This document shows positions 1 through 12,292 of a stretch of DNA of 64,000 bases, piece by piece. Source of the stretch: Sarcocystis neurona (lineage: Eukaryota > Apicomplexa > Conoidasida > Eucoccidiorida > Sarcocystidae); the NCBI GenBank assembly GCA_000727475.1, contig KL647294.1, forward strand, positions 2,498,116-2,562,115, written 5' to 3'. A program made the translations under genes and the position numbers. Each line of letters begins with the position of its first letter. Position 1 is the stretch's first letter. The notes under the pieces were generated by a model, which worked only from the letters and a program-made list of their open reading frames with translations, ran no database searches and had not been told where the DNA came from.

Positions 1-823
1 CATATGCGTCCACGCAGAAATTCTCTTCTCTCTCTCTGGACGTCCTTCTGCTGCACACAAACGACTCACCTCGGTATATCATACAGATGCGTATCCTTCT
101 AAACATGGACATATATATATGTGCACACCACCTACCTTTCTATATATATGAGGAAATTTTGGTAAGTCAACGTGTAATACTGCGTGATTCGATTTCCATA
201 TATATACACACGTATCCACCTCGATAGAAGATATGTACCTGTATACACTGGGGAAGTTACCTTGACATCTATGTGGTGTATGTACACCCGACATGCGGGA
301 ACTGCACTGAGGACAACGCCCTACGGCCAACAGCAAAAAGAAACGGTCACACACTTCTGAATTCAGACGCACACGCATATCTGTACACATGTCACACAAG
401 AGCATGCATTATCTCTCCCTCTCTCTCTATATATATGCTTTTCATATACATACATATATTGTATATATTGGGCAACGTCGAAGAAGCCAATATGTAGGGT
501 AGACTACATATGTATATGTATACAAATCAAACAGAAACGTGTGTTATCTTCCTCTCCATTCTCGCTGTATGCGCACTCCATACACATATATGTATGGCGC
601 AACGTGGAAACGGCCACACAATACATTGGACACTACATATATATATGTATGTAATTCATAGAAGAAGAGCATCTGTAACATCCCCTTCTCTTTTCTCTCT
701 CTCTTCTTATCTGTCTAAATATTTATTCCATGTGTATTTACCTATATACCGCAATGTACGCAGACGCCTATATCTGTGCGTAGAAGTGTACGGATCTACA
801 GGCGAAGCGAGGATCGAGAACTA

Positions 824-844
824 CCCCCCCCCCCCCCCCCCCCC
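824..844. repeat. Poly-C run (21 nt)
   Basis: Uninterrupted run of 21 C on the plus strand. It lies in non-coding low-complexity DNA. The length may be unreliable because such runs are prone to sequencing and assembly error. Confidence 0.95.
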
Positions 845-928
845 GCGCAGTCCTCCTTCCCACGCCAGTCTCAGCATTGATGAATCCTCTGCCCATGAGT
901 CAACACAAATGCACAGAAGGCACCTCTA

Positions 929-1135
929 TATCTATCTATGTGTACCTATCTAGTCTACCTGTATCTATCTACCTACACATCTATCTGTGTCCCTATCTCT
1001 CTATGCAGATGTATCTCTACCTACCTACATATCTCTTTGCCTCTCTATCTCTCTCTGTATCTCTATCAATCTACTTATCTCTGTACCTATATATATCTAT
1101 CTGTCTCTCCCCCTCTCTCTCTACCCCTATATGTA
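929..1135. repeat. CTAT/CTCT microsatellite tract
   Basis: Pyrimidine-rich stretch dominated by CTAT, CTAC and CTCT steps. It gives spurious open frames rich in S, I, Y and L on the plus strand. No gene is supported in bases 1-1150. That stretch is AT-rich with TATATG motifs and this tract. Confidence 0.85.
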
Positions 1136-1149
1136 TATATGGGTGGGAA

Positions 1150-1660
1150 CATGAGGAGTCGACGCGTATGTTTTGCTGCTGGTGCTGCTGCTGCTGCGGC
1201 CTGTGCTTCTTCTGTGGCTGTGCTGCTGCAGAAGATGCCAGCACTGCCGCAGAGGCGTATGTGGAGGCACTGCGGCAGCCCACGACAAGGCGCGGCAACC
1301 GAGCAGCAGCAGCAGTGGCAGCAGCGCCGCGTCAGCAGAGGCGTCGCCGCAGCAGCGCGGGCAGCAGTAGCAGGGAGAGACAGCGAGAGAGGAAGAAACG
1401 CGGCCGGGGCAGCAACAGCAGCAGCAGGAGGAAGCCGAAAAAGCGGGCAGCAGCAGTCGCAGCAACAAGCGTGTAGCAGGAGGAACACTGCTAGCAGAAG
1501 AAACAGAGAGAAGCGGAAAGAATCGACAGCAGCAGCAGGAAGAAAAAGAAGAAAACTTCGAGCAGCAGCAGCAGCTGGCCTGAGACGCACAAACGCAAGT
1601 CAGCAGGGGAGAGCCTTACCGCGTCAGCTGAAAGTGCATGCGCGGGAGAGGTAGGGCTGC
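1150..1660. repeat. CAG/GCA-rich block, left end
   Basis: From about 1170 to 1210 the repeat reads CTG on the plus strand. From about 1290 it reads CAG, GCA or AGC. Several frames are open at once and encode runs of A, Q, S and R. The block lies downstream of the minus-strand phosphatase exon, so it could be intron of that gene. A plus-strand exon cannot be excluded. No family is recognised. Confidence 0.6.
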
Positions 1661-2103
1661 GAAATCCAGCAGCTGCAGGGCCCACACACACACGCACGCA
1701 AACGCCTGGCACACGCCTCCCTCTTCTCGCTCTTCCTCTCTTCCACGTATGTGGCTGCACCGCTATTTCTGTGGAGAGTCACATCCTCAATATATGTATC
1801 TGCGCGCAGGTCTACTTCCTCTGCCTGCCCCTACATCTCTCTCTATTACCAAGCGACGTCTGTTCTGCAGCTACTACGCAACTCCTGAATAAAGCAGTGA
1901 AGCATATACACATACGTGTATCATACACGTAGCTGGAAATGTGAACTTGTCGCTGTTAAAGTAGAAAAGAACGGCCCCACACACAGACAACCGCAACGGC
2001 AGAGGCAGACGCCTTCCTACACAGCTGAACAGAAAGTTGAGGCGCGACCTCCCACGTGAAAAGCGACAGACTGAGTCGCCCCAGACATACATCTATATGT
2101 AAG

Positions 2104-2350
2104 TATGGGGACGCACATATATATATATGTATATGTACGTATTGGAACGCACATATATATATATATATGTATATGTACGTATGGGTACGCACATATATAT
2201 ATATATATGTATATGTACGTATGTGAACGCACATATATATATATATATGTATATATGTATATGCACGTATGGGAACGCATATATATATATATATATGCAC
2301 GTATGGGAACGCACATATATATACATATATATATATATATATGTATATGT
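2104..2350. repeat. AT-rich minisatellite with GTATGGGAACGCAC core
   Basis: About six degenerate units of roughly 40 bp. Each is a TATATATATGTATATG stretch followed by a conserved core close to TACGTATGGGAACGCACA. All six frames are open because the unit lacks stops. The long Y/I/H/C-rich open frames here are repeat artefacts. Confidence 0.85.
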
Positions 2351-2935
2351 GCGTATATACATATATATACAGAGAGACACAGAGAGAGAGAAAGCACTAG
2401 TATATGTATGCGTAGTAGTATGTAAGGAGCCGTCTGGTCCACCAGCCAGTGATACGGGGGGCACGCACCGGGGTGGGGGAGGGAACGGAGGGGTATATAC
2501 GCACACGTAGATGCCCACCTGTTTGTAGTTTTTTGCTTCGCCGACATACATATACACGCAGACAACTTCTGTATACACACAACACATATATATATATAGT
2601 TAGTTCTGTAGCTGAGGACTGGCTCATAAAGGTGCAGTTCATCACCCCATATGCACAAGCACATATATATCTAATTTTAAGGCCTCCTGTGTGGACGCGT
2701 TTGTTGACTCACCCGAAGCCATCCATATAACACACACCTACATGCGTGCATGCGTGTGTGTATACACATATATATATATATCCACATAAATCTACGCGTG
2801 CATACGTATATGTATGAAAGGTAGAGATTGGACTGGCGCTGAAGCATATGAGCGTCGCTCTAAGTGAAGGGTTGGTCGAGGCTACGTCAGAGAGCAGGAA
2901 GTTTGTTGCAGTAGTTGTGGCGTGGGTCTCTGTAC

Positions 2936-3400
2936 CTGCTGGGGGGAGTCGAGAAGCGGCAAAATAGTGTGATCGACCCCCAGGCGTATGTAGAGGAGTC
3001 GCTGCTGCTGCGGCCACAGTCCGTAGGGCAGCGCAGCAGTGACGACGAAGCGTACGTTCGAGCTGCTGATAAACGTCTCGTCAAGCGCATGTAGCAGGGA
3101 CCCCACGTAAAGGTGGCCACGCGTTCTTGTTGGGACAAATCCCGGCGGATACGGCTCTGCGCTGCTGCAGCTTGCAACGTGCGCCATGGGCGTGTGCAGC
3201 AGACTGCTACTGCTGCTTACGCTGTTGCGTCTTCTCCCAAATCCACTGCTGCTGCTGCTACCACTTGGCTGCGCTGCTGCTGCTGCCGGGGTCAGTGAAG
3301 CCGCGCTACTGCCGCGGAACAGACACAAGGGAGACACCGCTCCTCCCCCTCCTCCTCCTCCTCTTCCTCTTCCGCTGCTGTTGGTCCGTAGGCTCTTCAT
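2936..3400 (-). CDS. Dual-specificity phosphatase, N-terminal exon (gene runs off left edge)
   Basis: This minus-strand exon has 155 codons from the ATG at 3400. It ends at CAG|GTACAG (phase 0) after base 2936. Residues 1 to about 90 are low complexity (G, A, S, R). Residues 96-155 resemble the start of a dual-specificity phosphatase fold: HLYVGSL, then ALDETF, then the strand NVRFVVTAALP, then LLYIRLGVDH. In the family this part precedes the HCxxGxxRS catalytic loop. I could not find that loop between bases 1 and 2930, so the catalytic exon probably lies outside the window. The frame stays open upstream of the ATG through a GCA run, so an earlier exon could supply the true start. A short candidate is the 14-codon ATG exon at 4714-4755. 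Family assignment is by recalled similarity only; substrate is unknown. Confidence 0.7.
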
Positions 3401-4360
3401 CGCAGACAAAGTTGCTGCTGCTGCGCATTTGCTGTCTCTCTACGGTCAATTTCTTCTTCTCCCTTGTTCTTCCTCCTCCTGCTGTGGCCGCCCCCAGGTT
3501 GCTCCACTTCTCTCCTGCTGCTGTTGCACCGAAGTCTCCTCTCCTCCTGACGCTCCTACGATTCGCTGCTCCTTCTGCTGCTGCTTTCGACACCACGTCT
3601 GATGCTGCGGGCATCACGCGCATGCTACCGCCCCCGCTGCTTCTCCACCTCCTCCGCTTTGCTGCTGCTGCTCCTCCTTATCGCTCCTCCTCTTCCTTCC
3701 TACTGCTGCTGCTGCTCCTCCTCCTCCTCCGCGTGCTGCCGGTGCCGCACACCTGCCTCCTACCAACAGAATTGCCTCTTCAGCACGTCGCAGCAGCAGC
3801 AGCACCATACGGCGACATACAGCCGGCTCCACGAGGGCTACTCCAGCTGCGCTAGAACACTCTGTTGCCGCTGCTGCCTTCGCCCCTCCGCGTGTCCCTC
3901 AAGAAGTTCTTTTGCTGCTGCCAGTGCTGCGGCTGCTTTCCGCTGCTGCTGCGGAGGAAGCGGCAACTACCTAAGACTGCACGCCGGCTGCAATACCTGT
4001 GCTGCTCCGACGCCCTGCAGTCAAAGAATTGCTACTGCTGCTGCTGGAGGAGGAGGAGGAGATGCAGGAGGAGAACGCGGTCGCGCTGCTGGTGCTCCTT
4101 CTGCTGCTGCTCAGTATTCCGCTCCGGCAGCTGCTGTTGCTGTTGCAGCTGTTCCTGCGACGCCTGCAGCTGGGCGGCCTGCTACGTCTGCGTAGATACT
4201 ACGGCGTGCGGAAACCGAAAAAATGCGCTACTGCTGCTGCTGGAAGGACCTGCTGCTGTTGAAACGATTTGCTGGTGCACGAGAAAGCTACTGAGCCTGT
4301 GTGTGCGCAGTCCTCCTTTCGCTGCTCGGCGGCTCCTGCTACTTCTGCTGCGAACGCCGC
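3180..4360. repeat. CTG-rich block (plus strand), CAG on the phosphatase coding strand
   Basis: Dense CTG/CTC/CTT triplets on the plus strand make L-, C- and S-rich open frames in every register. On the minus strand the same DNA reads CAG/GCA and overlaps the start of the phosphatase exon, so part of the block encodes its A/S/G-rich leader. The rest, 3410-4360, is most simply intron or 5' sequence of that gene. Confidence 0.7.
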
Positions 4361-4713
4361 TCTTCGTTTACCACAGTCGACAGCTGTAGCACTCGCTGCG
4401 TTCTTCTCCACAGACAAAAGTCCCAGCGACACCTACGTTTAGGGACAAAAGTGTACGTGAGAATCCCAAATACATTAATAGATATGCATACGGAGACACA
4501 AACACATCTATATATATGTAGATAAACATTATTTACGTGAATGTCAGCAGGTTGATACACTTACACGGACGCCTCTAGAATGTACCACACCGTCGTGCCG
4601 CGGCGAAGTACAGAAGAAAGGCAGCTCACGATAGCTCCGCATATCGGAAGTAAGTCGACTTCACTCGTCGAACTGCAGACGACAATATTCCCCGGTCTTG
4701 TACAGCACTACAC

Positions 4714-4755
4714 CTGAGGAGCAGAGAGATCCTGCGCGTACGGGAGACGAGTCAT
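4714..4755 (-). CDS. Possible first exon (14 codons) of the minus-strand phosphatase gene
   Basis: On the minus strand an ATG at 4755-4753 opens 14 codons (MTRLPYAQDLSAPQ). They end at a good donor, CAG|GTGTAG, in phase 0. About 1 kb of C/T-rich sequence on the same strand lies just upstream (4880-5900), the arrangement seen at the SNARE and eIF3k starts. It could be the first exon of the phosphatase gene, but the join to the 3400 exon is not proven. Confidence 0.3.
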
Positions 4756-4879
4756 ATTTGCGGGAGAGGAGTACGAGAAGTCCAACAATTTCACAAAGTG
4801 CCCTTTCCTCGACAAAAAGTAGATGCAAAGAGGAGCAGTCCTGACAGGCGAGGAGACGAAAAAATGTCAAAAAGTTGTG

Positions 4880-5900
4880 TTAGAAGTGCGAGGAGGATAA
4901 AGGGAACACGTAGAACGTGCAGAGTGGAAACGTAGGGGTGCGTAGGGGAAAGACCTGCATCAGTTGTCCCTGAAGAAGAACTTTTTAGGACACACACGAA
5001 TCCGCGCAAAAACCAGAACGAAAAAGGCCGAAGGTGAAAAAAACTCGAGGAACGGAAATTGAGAGCGACGGTGAAATTGCGTGGCAGTGAAACTCAGACG
5101 CAACACGTGTGCACACACAGTCACCACGTCGGGGAAAAGCCTGACAAGGTGGAAAGGTGTAAATGTACCAGACGCCAAAAAAACAAGGCCGCGTATGAAC
5201 TGCTGGGCGACTGCAGAAAAGCGACCCGAAACGTCGTTGTGCGAGTAGCAGCCTTCTGCGTAAAGTATGGAGTACAGAGTTTCGAAGCAGCGATGGGAGA
5301 AAAACGGCCGTAGGGTCGAAGCGCGGAGAGGGAGCCGCTTTGAAAAATCGCGCAGGTCGAGATGCTACTGCGGATCCCACAGAAATCCCTACTACCTGTA
5401 AGCCAGAGTAAAGTGATCTCTCCGCTCAAACGGGCCGGAACGCGGGAAAATTTGGCGATGGCCACCAACAGACGGTCGCGCTCCCTCCTTCTTCGGGGAA
5501 TGCAAGCTGAAGAGAGACGGAAAAATCGGGAACGCGAAGGGCACCAAAAAGGGCGGCCAGAACCGGGAAAAAACTCTACTGACGGAGAAAAGAAGGCATC
5601 TGCGTGGGCACAGCGAAGTACACCGGTACCACACCGGCTTCTCTCCGCTTTCTTGGGTACGTGGCGGTGTCTGCGCGCCCCAATGCAGCCAACCTGGAAA
5701 GTGGAGTTCTCGCTGCAAAGGAGAGCAGAGTAATACAGCCTGAACGCCCAGGGAATATGTACACATGAACGGGAGGAAAAAAGAAGGTCGGGAGAGAAAG
5801 AAGGAAGGAGAGCACCTCGGCGAAGTCCGAGATCGTGTGAACGGATCGCGATAGGAACTCACTGCGGCGGAAAGGGACCTGGGAAACCCGCTTCCACACT
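4880..5900 (-). promoter_or_regulatory. Pyrimidine-rich tract (minus strand), likely promoter/5'UTR
   Basis: Read on the minus strand, this kilobase is rich in C and T (runs such as TTTTTTCC and CTTTTTCG), with several weak open frames and no recognisable protein. Tracts of the same character lie directly upstream of the ATGs of the SNARE and eIF3k genes, so I read it as 5' sequence of a minus-strand gene. An intronic origin is also possible. Confidence 0.4.
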
Positions 5901-6069
5901 CGTACGCAGATTCGAAACCGAGAGTTAAACAGGAGAGGGAAAACCTGTTTTCATCTCCAGCAGCTTGACAAGCCAAGAGAGGCCTTCTACAAACGCCACT
6001 GGCTTCTTCCAGAGACAACGGCGACGCTGAACCACAAGTGCGCTCTGCAGAATAAATAATCACTGCAAC

Positions 6070-6860
6070 AACAGCGGCGAGAGCTGCAACAGCAGCATCA
6101 TGGTCCACCAGCGCGGCCCCAAAAGAGCGCCAGTGCCACGCAGCAAAACAGCACGAGCGCGCCCCGACAGGAGCAGCAGCGCTAAAGCACGTACAAAGGG
6201 CACCAGCAGCTGCAAGAGCAACAACTGTAGGAAAACACCGGAAGCTACACCTCCAGGCGCAGCAGCTTCGACGATAGCAGCAGCAGCAGCAACACCAACA
6301 GCACCAGCACCTGGGGCCGCCAAACGCAAGAGCACACCTCCCAGTAGTAGCGGCAGTCCCAGCAGCAAGCAGCAACACGGGAACGCCAGCTGCAGCAGTT
6401 AGGGAACACCAACAGCGGTGGCGGCACCACGAACACCAGCAGATTCAGCAACATCCGCACCACCGGCAGCGGCATGTTCAGCAAAAACAGCACCACCAAC
6501 AGCGGCACAGAATCAGCAAGAGCCGCAAGCAGGAGCAACAACAGCAGTACCACCCGACCAGACTGCCGCAGCCGGAGCTCTAGCAACGACAGCCAGCCCC
6601 AGCGATACAGGGGGCACTGCAACCACAGCACAAAAGCGTACACTGCACCAGCGGCAGCAAAAACCAGGGAATATCGACAGCAGCGAGTGACCGCCGTAGC
6701 TGTACAGAGCAGAGGAAGTAGCAGGAGCATCGTAGGGAAAACGCATTCCACCAACAGTCGTAGCAAGAGCAGCCGCAGCAGCATCCCTGCAGCGCTGCAG
6801 GAGGAGCAGCAGCCTCACAGGAGAAAAGCTATGGCACAGCAACACGACAGCAGTGCAAGT
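6070..6860. repeat. CAG/AGC-rich block
   Basis: Interrupted CAG, GCA and AGC triplets on the plus strand, open in two plus frames (A/T/P-rich and S/R/N-rich). An exon candidate on the minus strand (6944-7128) lies immediately beyond it, which would make this CTG-oriented intron DNA. A plus-strand low-complexity protein cannot be excluded. Confidence 0.6.
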
Positions 6861-6943
6861 AGGACGAAACGAGGGCCGTGCCGTCTGCTCTGCCTGTTGC
6901 TCCCGCCTGTGTGCTTTGTTTCACCAACGGAGGCGCCTCTCAC

Positions 6944-7128
6944 CACGGTTTCTGGCGTTCTGATCTCTTCGTCATCGCTCGCTGAGCTGCTATTGCATCA
7001 CAGCGGAGGGTCGCAGCAGCACGACAGAAGCGGGACAGAGTTGTTGCGAATCCCGACGTTAGCAGCAACTGCTGCACATCTCGCTCGTAGAAGGGCACCG
7101 CAGCAGATGTCTGCACGGCCCCCCGGTT
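6944..7128 (-). CDS. Candidate exon, unrecognised (minus strand)
   Basis: This 61-codon open stretch on the minus strand starts after a strong acceptor (CACCTGTTCTTTAG|AAC). It ends at a good donor (CCGTG|GTGAGA), leaving phase 2. The peptide is not low complexity; it contains VPFYERDVQQLLL, FATTLSRF and AAQRAMTKRS. I recognise no family. It could be an upstream exon of the minus-strand gene that reaches the phosphatase exon, but its phase does not fit that exon directly. Chance openness over 61 codons is about 5 percent per frame. Confidence 0.35.
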
Positions 7129-7139
7129 CTAAAGAACAG

Positions 7140-10100
7140 GTGTTCTGCGGGACGGAGTAAAACGGAGCGTTGCGGGCGCGCTGCTGCTACACCTTTTTTT
7201 TGCCAGGCATCCCCCACGTTGGTTGTTTCTATTGCAGCACATAGAGGCACAAGCATATACATTGATGTTGCAGACTGCCTTGACTAAAGCGAATACTTGT
7301 GGATACGTACAGTTATGTATATAAATCCTACACACACGAGACGACAGAATTTCCGCTATGGACAGACAGACGGGCGAAGATTTCATTGATCAGTAATACC
7401 TTCGTGGGAACATCAAAGAAGTTGCCAGTAGAAGAAACAAGCTACCTCTCCACTCTTCCCCGTGATTTGCTATGCATACTTACACAGAAGAAGCCAGTGC
7501 ATACGCATAAACACACATGCCCGTGTATATTCAACATGGAAGCAGCGCAGGAGATCCCAGTGTATACGTGTACACACACATACACATGTGTCTTCAATAC
7601 AGAAGCAGTTCATGAATACCGCACATACACACATACACGCGTACGTCCATGACCGATGCAATTCGGTACACGGTGGTGTATGCGTGGCGGAAGGTGGACG
7701 TTGGAAGGCATATAGTGTATACGTCTGTATGTAGTAGACCATTTACCTATCTACGCATCATATATATATATATAGAGAGAGAGAGAGATGAACGTAGTGG
7801 ACGCTTCTGCGATACATGCAGGAGTACAGAGGAGCATGTGTCAACTACGACACACACACACACACACGCACACCCCCGCCCACACAGAGTCCCATCTTCT
7901 ATGCTGGTATGTTGCCGCCTAATTATCTGTAAGTGTATATGTAGGAGGCTCTTCTCAATGATTCGAGAGCGGCAAAAGCTGCCAGCAGGAGATCAAAACA
8001 GAAAAAAAGGGGTATTAATCGGTGGTCGTCGACGTCGGTGTGACTCGAATGGCGATGCCCTCGGAGGAAGACACAGATGTGTAAACGTATTTATTTGGAG
8101 AGAGGGGATGGGCGTATGTGTAAATAAGTGTCTGTGGGGGGAACTTCATGTAAGAGAATGTGCGAGTGAGTCTGTGTATTCAGATGTGGTGTGAATTATG
8201 TAGAAGTGCTCGCACTACCCCCATATAACATAGGGTAGACGTCGGGTTTCCTGTAGTTTTTGTGTGAACCAGTAGAGTCCCTGGTTGTCGCAGATGTGCT
8301 TTAGGAGTTGTGCCCTTTAGACAATGAAACGGTACCTGTAAATTACCTGGCTACGTTGATATCTGGCACTACATGCATATGTAGATGTGTATGCCTGTAT
8401 AAATATCTCTCTCTCTGAGTATACGTGTGATTCGGACACCCTTAGAGAACAGCAACATACGTTGAGCCTCCACGGCTTGCTTGCAATGACGCGTTTATAT
8501 GTACATATAAATACATGTGGTGTAAATCAATTTAAAACGACATGAATCGATTGATGAATCTATCTACTGCATAAGTGCGACAGTCGACATACTGCAGCGT
8601 GCGTCGTCAAACGCTTGCGTCACGTCGCCTATCAATATTATGTGATTACTAAAATCTTCGCTATGACACATCTGTGTTTATATGGTTCTACCTATACAGT
8701 GTTTATGTAGTCACTGTAAGGTAGTTCATCTGCAGCACTCAACTGAATGCGACTGCCGCCTCCATACACTGCTATACGATACATAAATGAGCATTCCAAC
8801 GGATACGCACATGTGCCGCTACACTGCTGGGAGCCCTGTTAATAATAGCATTCATGGCGTATACATATGTATATATATATGTATATAACGGTTACTGCTA
8901 GGTATTGGATGCATATACACGTAGGTGCACAGGTATCAGCAGCAGTAAATACCTTGCGTAGACCTAGTGTATATTGTACTACCTAACGGATATATGTGGA
9001 TACATGCATGTTTTTAAATCAGGTGTGATACGGGTATCAAGAATCTGTCCCCAATAGTCTACACCGAACTATCCGAGGCATATATATGAATATCTGTATG
9101 CCTCTAAAGTCTGTGTGATATGAATAGTAGGAGTCCGGCACTCGCTTCTGTCGTGTAGACTGTGGTCAGCTTCCTGGTGATAAAAACAGTTACGTATAAA
9201 TTTTTGTTGAAGAAGATGAAAATCCTACGTATCAGCGGCACAGCTGCTGCATTCGACGTCTGCGTGTTAACTTTTTTTAAACAACGTAATACGCGAGATC
9301 ACGAAGGCCATGCAGACGGGAGCGTTACTCCTCGGCAATATATGCAAATGCATATATACATATATATACATAAATATTTGTATGTATGTCGTGTGTAAAT
9401 TGTGGTACACTCTAACTCGTCTTTCTATTCACACCGTACGGTACGTAGTACACCTTACCTATATGTATACATCCACACACACGCTAACTAACCGATCTGC
9501 TGCTATATGTATTTATGTACTTACATAGAATGGACGACACTAGAGAAGTCACTTCTCTCTTTGTATGGTATAGGACAAGTTACCTGCAGGTATATATATA
9601 TATATATTTATGAGTTTGTGATGCAACATATTCAAGCCCTTAGTATGTATCGTGGAGTGCATCGTCAATCATTCGCTCTGTCTTCCATATCATCGCAGCT
9701 GCAGGCCTAGTGGCGATCACATCGTGTAGTCGTACATGCGTATGTATGCAAGTTTTGTAACGATTTTTCAACGGATAAATTTTTAACCATCACTCTGCTT
9801 CCTATCCGCCTATGCAGGTAGCTGTCTACGCTTACGTCTAACTGACTTACCTAATTATCTTATCCATCTGTAAAAGTGTAAATGTCTGACTGTTTCAAAC
9901 CTCATTGTCGATTGCACGTCAACAACCGTGTATACAAATTGTCTTGATGATGTAGTAGCAACAGAAGAAATTTCACCAAGTCTATGCTACGGTGCATCTA
10001 TGTATATACACGCATGTACATATACCTACGTGTGTACGGATGCGCCCATACACGTGTGCACGTGCGACAGTCAAAGGCGTGTGACTTTTTGTAGACACAT

Positions 10101-10222
10101 ACACACACACACAGAGCCTTACGGGTACACCACACGTACAAAAATACGTGTATACATCTACCATGTATCATCTCTATACGCACGTGCGCTTAGTGTATGT
10201 TATGAATAGTTCTTAAATTGAG
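7140..10222. other. AT-rich stretch without a recognised gene
   Basis: Mixed AT-rich DNA with TATATG, CACACA and GAGAGA microsatellites. One possible terminal exon (7945-8043) is listed separately. Other open frames are short and dominated by Y, I, H and C from TATATA/CACACA repeats. Confidence 0.5.
7945..8043 (+). CDS. Candidate terminal exon, unrecognised
   Basis: After an acceptor (ATGTAG|GAG), 32 codons lead to TGA in phase 0. The peptide is charged and non-repetitive, beginning EALLNDSRAAKAASRRSKQ. No family is recognised, the acceptor lacks a good pyrimidine tract, and no upstream exon was identified. Confidence 0.22.
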   Translation, partial: EALLNDSRAAKAASRRSKQKKRGINRWSSTSV

Positions 10223-10303
10223 GCTACCCGAATTGCCTGGGGTCGTGCGCCTCAGGCTCCCTATCGTACAAGTGATGCGTTGGTGGGAGACGAGGACGAC
10301 TGA
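10223..10303 (+). CDS. Candidate terminal exon, unrecognised
   Basis: An acceptor (TTCTTAAATTGAG|GCT) is followed by 26 codons ending in an acidic tail, ALVGDEDD, and TGA. The composition differs from the surrounding AT microsatellites. There is no family match and no linked upstream exon, so this is only a hypothesis. Confidence 0.2.
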   Translation, partial: ATRIAWGRAPQAPYRTSDALVGDEDD

Positions 10304-10842
10304 TTATCCACGCGCCTGCCTATGCCGGAGAGCCTCACACTTTTTTGAATCCTTTTAAACACATGGGCATCATTGTCTATAACTTTCCTACCGTCTATCT
10401 ATAGACGTGCCTGCGAATTTATCTGTCGACATAGGTGTATATATATGTCTACTGGCATATGTGTCTATATGCTAACATCGTATATATCCGAACGGCAAGT
10501 CACCGCGATACACAGAGCTTTAGCACTGTGCGCGCATATATATATATATACATACATACATATATACATACATACATACATACATGCACACATACCTACA
10601 TACATCCATCCATACATACACGCGTGTGCAGACTCTGAGTCGCAAGTACTGGTTCCTGAAATTCGTACGCGCATGTGTTTCGGTGTGAATGGAAGGATGA
10701 GTGAGTAGTCTTCGGAGTTGTCGAAGATACGTGTGTATCTATCTACATACATGATAAATCGAGAGACACGACCGTCGCTTCAGGAAAGATCGAAAGAGAG
10801 GCGGCTGAAACGTTCCTTATACGGTGAATACCCCGGAGACCT

Positions 10843-11112
10843 ATGAGGCCCTTTACACATGCGAAACGCATTATCAACAGTCTTCTCTCGCACGGTGAGG
10901 GAAGATATGAACAACGTTTCTTGGGTACACTAGCAGACCTGCTTCCATCCCTACGTACGTGTTATCAGTTACGTGTTGATGCCTACGTGTGCGCCCTGCC
11001 GTACCCTGTTCGGGTGCTGGCACCGGCAAGCCGCATAACGTGGTATGCGATTCAGTACCAGAAATCCAAATTTTTTTTCCATGCTACGCTAGGATGCAGC
11101 GATCTCGCGTGA
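10843..11112 (+). CDS. Unrecognised open frame (89 codons) in AT-rich DNA
   Basis: A continuous plus-strand frame from ATG to TGA with balanced, non-repetitive composition (for example RYEQRFLGTLADLLPSL and SRITWYAIQYQ). It could be a small gene or an exon cut by a donor at CTAC|GTACGT near 10960. No domain is recognised. Confidence 0.22.
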   Translation: MRPFTHAKRIINSLLSHGEGRYEQRFLGTLADLLPSLRTCYQLRVDAYVCALPYPVRVLAPASRITWYAIQYQKSKFFFHATLGCSDLA

Positions 11113-12202
11113 ATGACCGTCGAGTAATACCTCAGAGGCGATCCTTCGCGGCAACGTCTTCAACGGTAGCAGAGACGAATCATACTCTACATGAATGAAA
11201 CAAAGTGTCACTCAATAAACGTACGCGTCACATGGATGTCAGCTGCCGTTCAAGTCAACCATGATTCAGAAAGATGAGACGGAAGGTTATTCTCTGCAGC
11301 CTGCGACCATAAACATTGTTCACATTACAGGGACTCTCCACCTGCAGACGCTTGAATAGCTATGTGTTAAAAAATGAAGCTGTGACTACCTTGGTCGCTC
11401 GTTGTCTGTACGTATATTTCTACAGATGCGTAGGGTGGTGGAGCGCTGTGCTTCGAAGACTGCATTACAGCTGATGTGTAGGTAAGCGTAGGTAGACCAC
11501 AGCGTGACGCTCGCTCACACTTACCTGCGCACAGCGGTCTCTTCTATAGATAAATGAATACGTATGGGTTTATGCGTTATGCGAGGAAGTTTTGTGCACG
11601 GGCATGACTACTCGGCCCCGAATTCACGGTGTCTCTAGTAAGGCCTACAGTTGTGCGGGCTCATAGAGCAGCAGCCAGGCTCCGTGCTTTGTTGCTGAAA
11701 GTCACTCACCAAAATAGTAAAGTCGCGGGCCTGTTCTGTGTGTATTGGTATCTATCAGGAAAAAAGTACACGTACAAATATATGCATGTCAGGCGTAGTG
11801 GAGAAAGACATCCATATACATGATGTGACACACTCAAAGGCACACTTGTAGCCACATAATCACAGGCTTGGTTCCGGTCGCGCGTAGCCCTGTGTACCTC
11901 TCTTTTTCTCTTCCTTTCTATGTGTAAAACCTCTGCAAGTGTTGGCTTCACACTACCCTCTCTTCTCCAGTCAGATGAAGGTGGAGCGGTACCGCGTCAA
12001 AATGAGGCGCATTAGCTGAAAGTGCAGGTGCACGACGCGTGTGTTTACAAGCTCCGATGCAAAGCCGATAACACACAGGTAGAGAATATACACGTACAGA
12101 CACATTTACAGCTACATCTTTATTCATATGAGCATGCGTGTACATTATAACGTACGAACCAGACTCTAAAATGCGTGCTGCGCGGCAATCTGTGTGTTGC
12201 AG

Positions 12203-12292
12203 GAGTTGCTCCCTCGACTCCATCATCGCGCGTCCTTACACCTGGTACAACGCGAACCGGTAGCAGAGCTATTAAATATCCAGGAGAAGTGT
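12203..12292 (+). CDS. Candidate internal exon with consensus splice sites, unrecognised
   Basis: Exactly 30 codons lie between TGTGTTGCAG| and |GTAAGT, phase 0 on both sides. The peptide is helix-like and charged (ELLPRLHHRASLHLVQREP, then VAELLNIQEKC). A stretch ending near 11700 on the same strand (RAHRAAARLRALLLK) would continue the helix in phase 0, but its donor would be the weak GTCACT. The splice signals are good; the function is unknown. Confidence 0.35.

Noticed and set aside
2017..2664. Long Y/I/C/H-rich frames on both strands
   Set aside because: Products of the roughly 40-bp AT minisatellite and TATATG repeats, without codon or domain structure.
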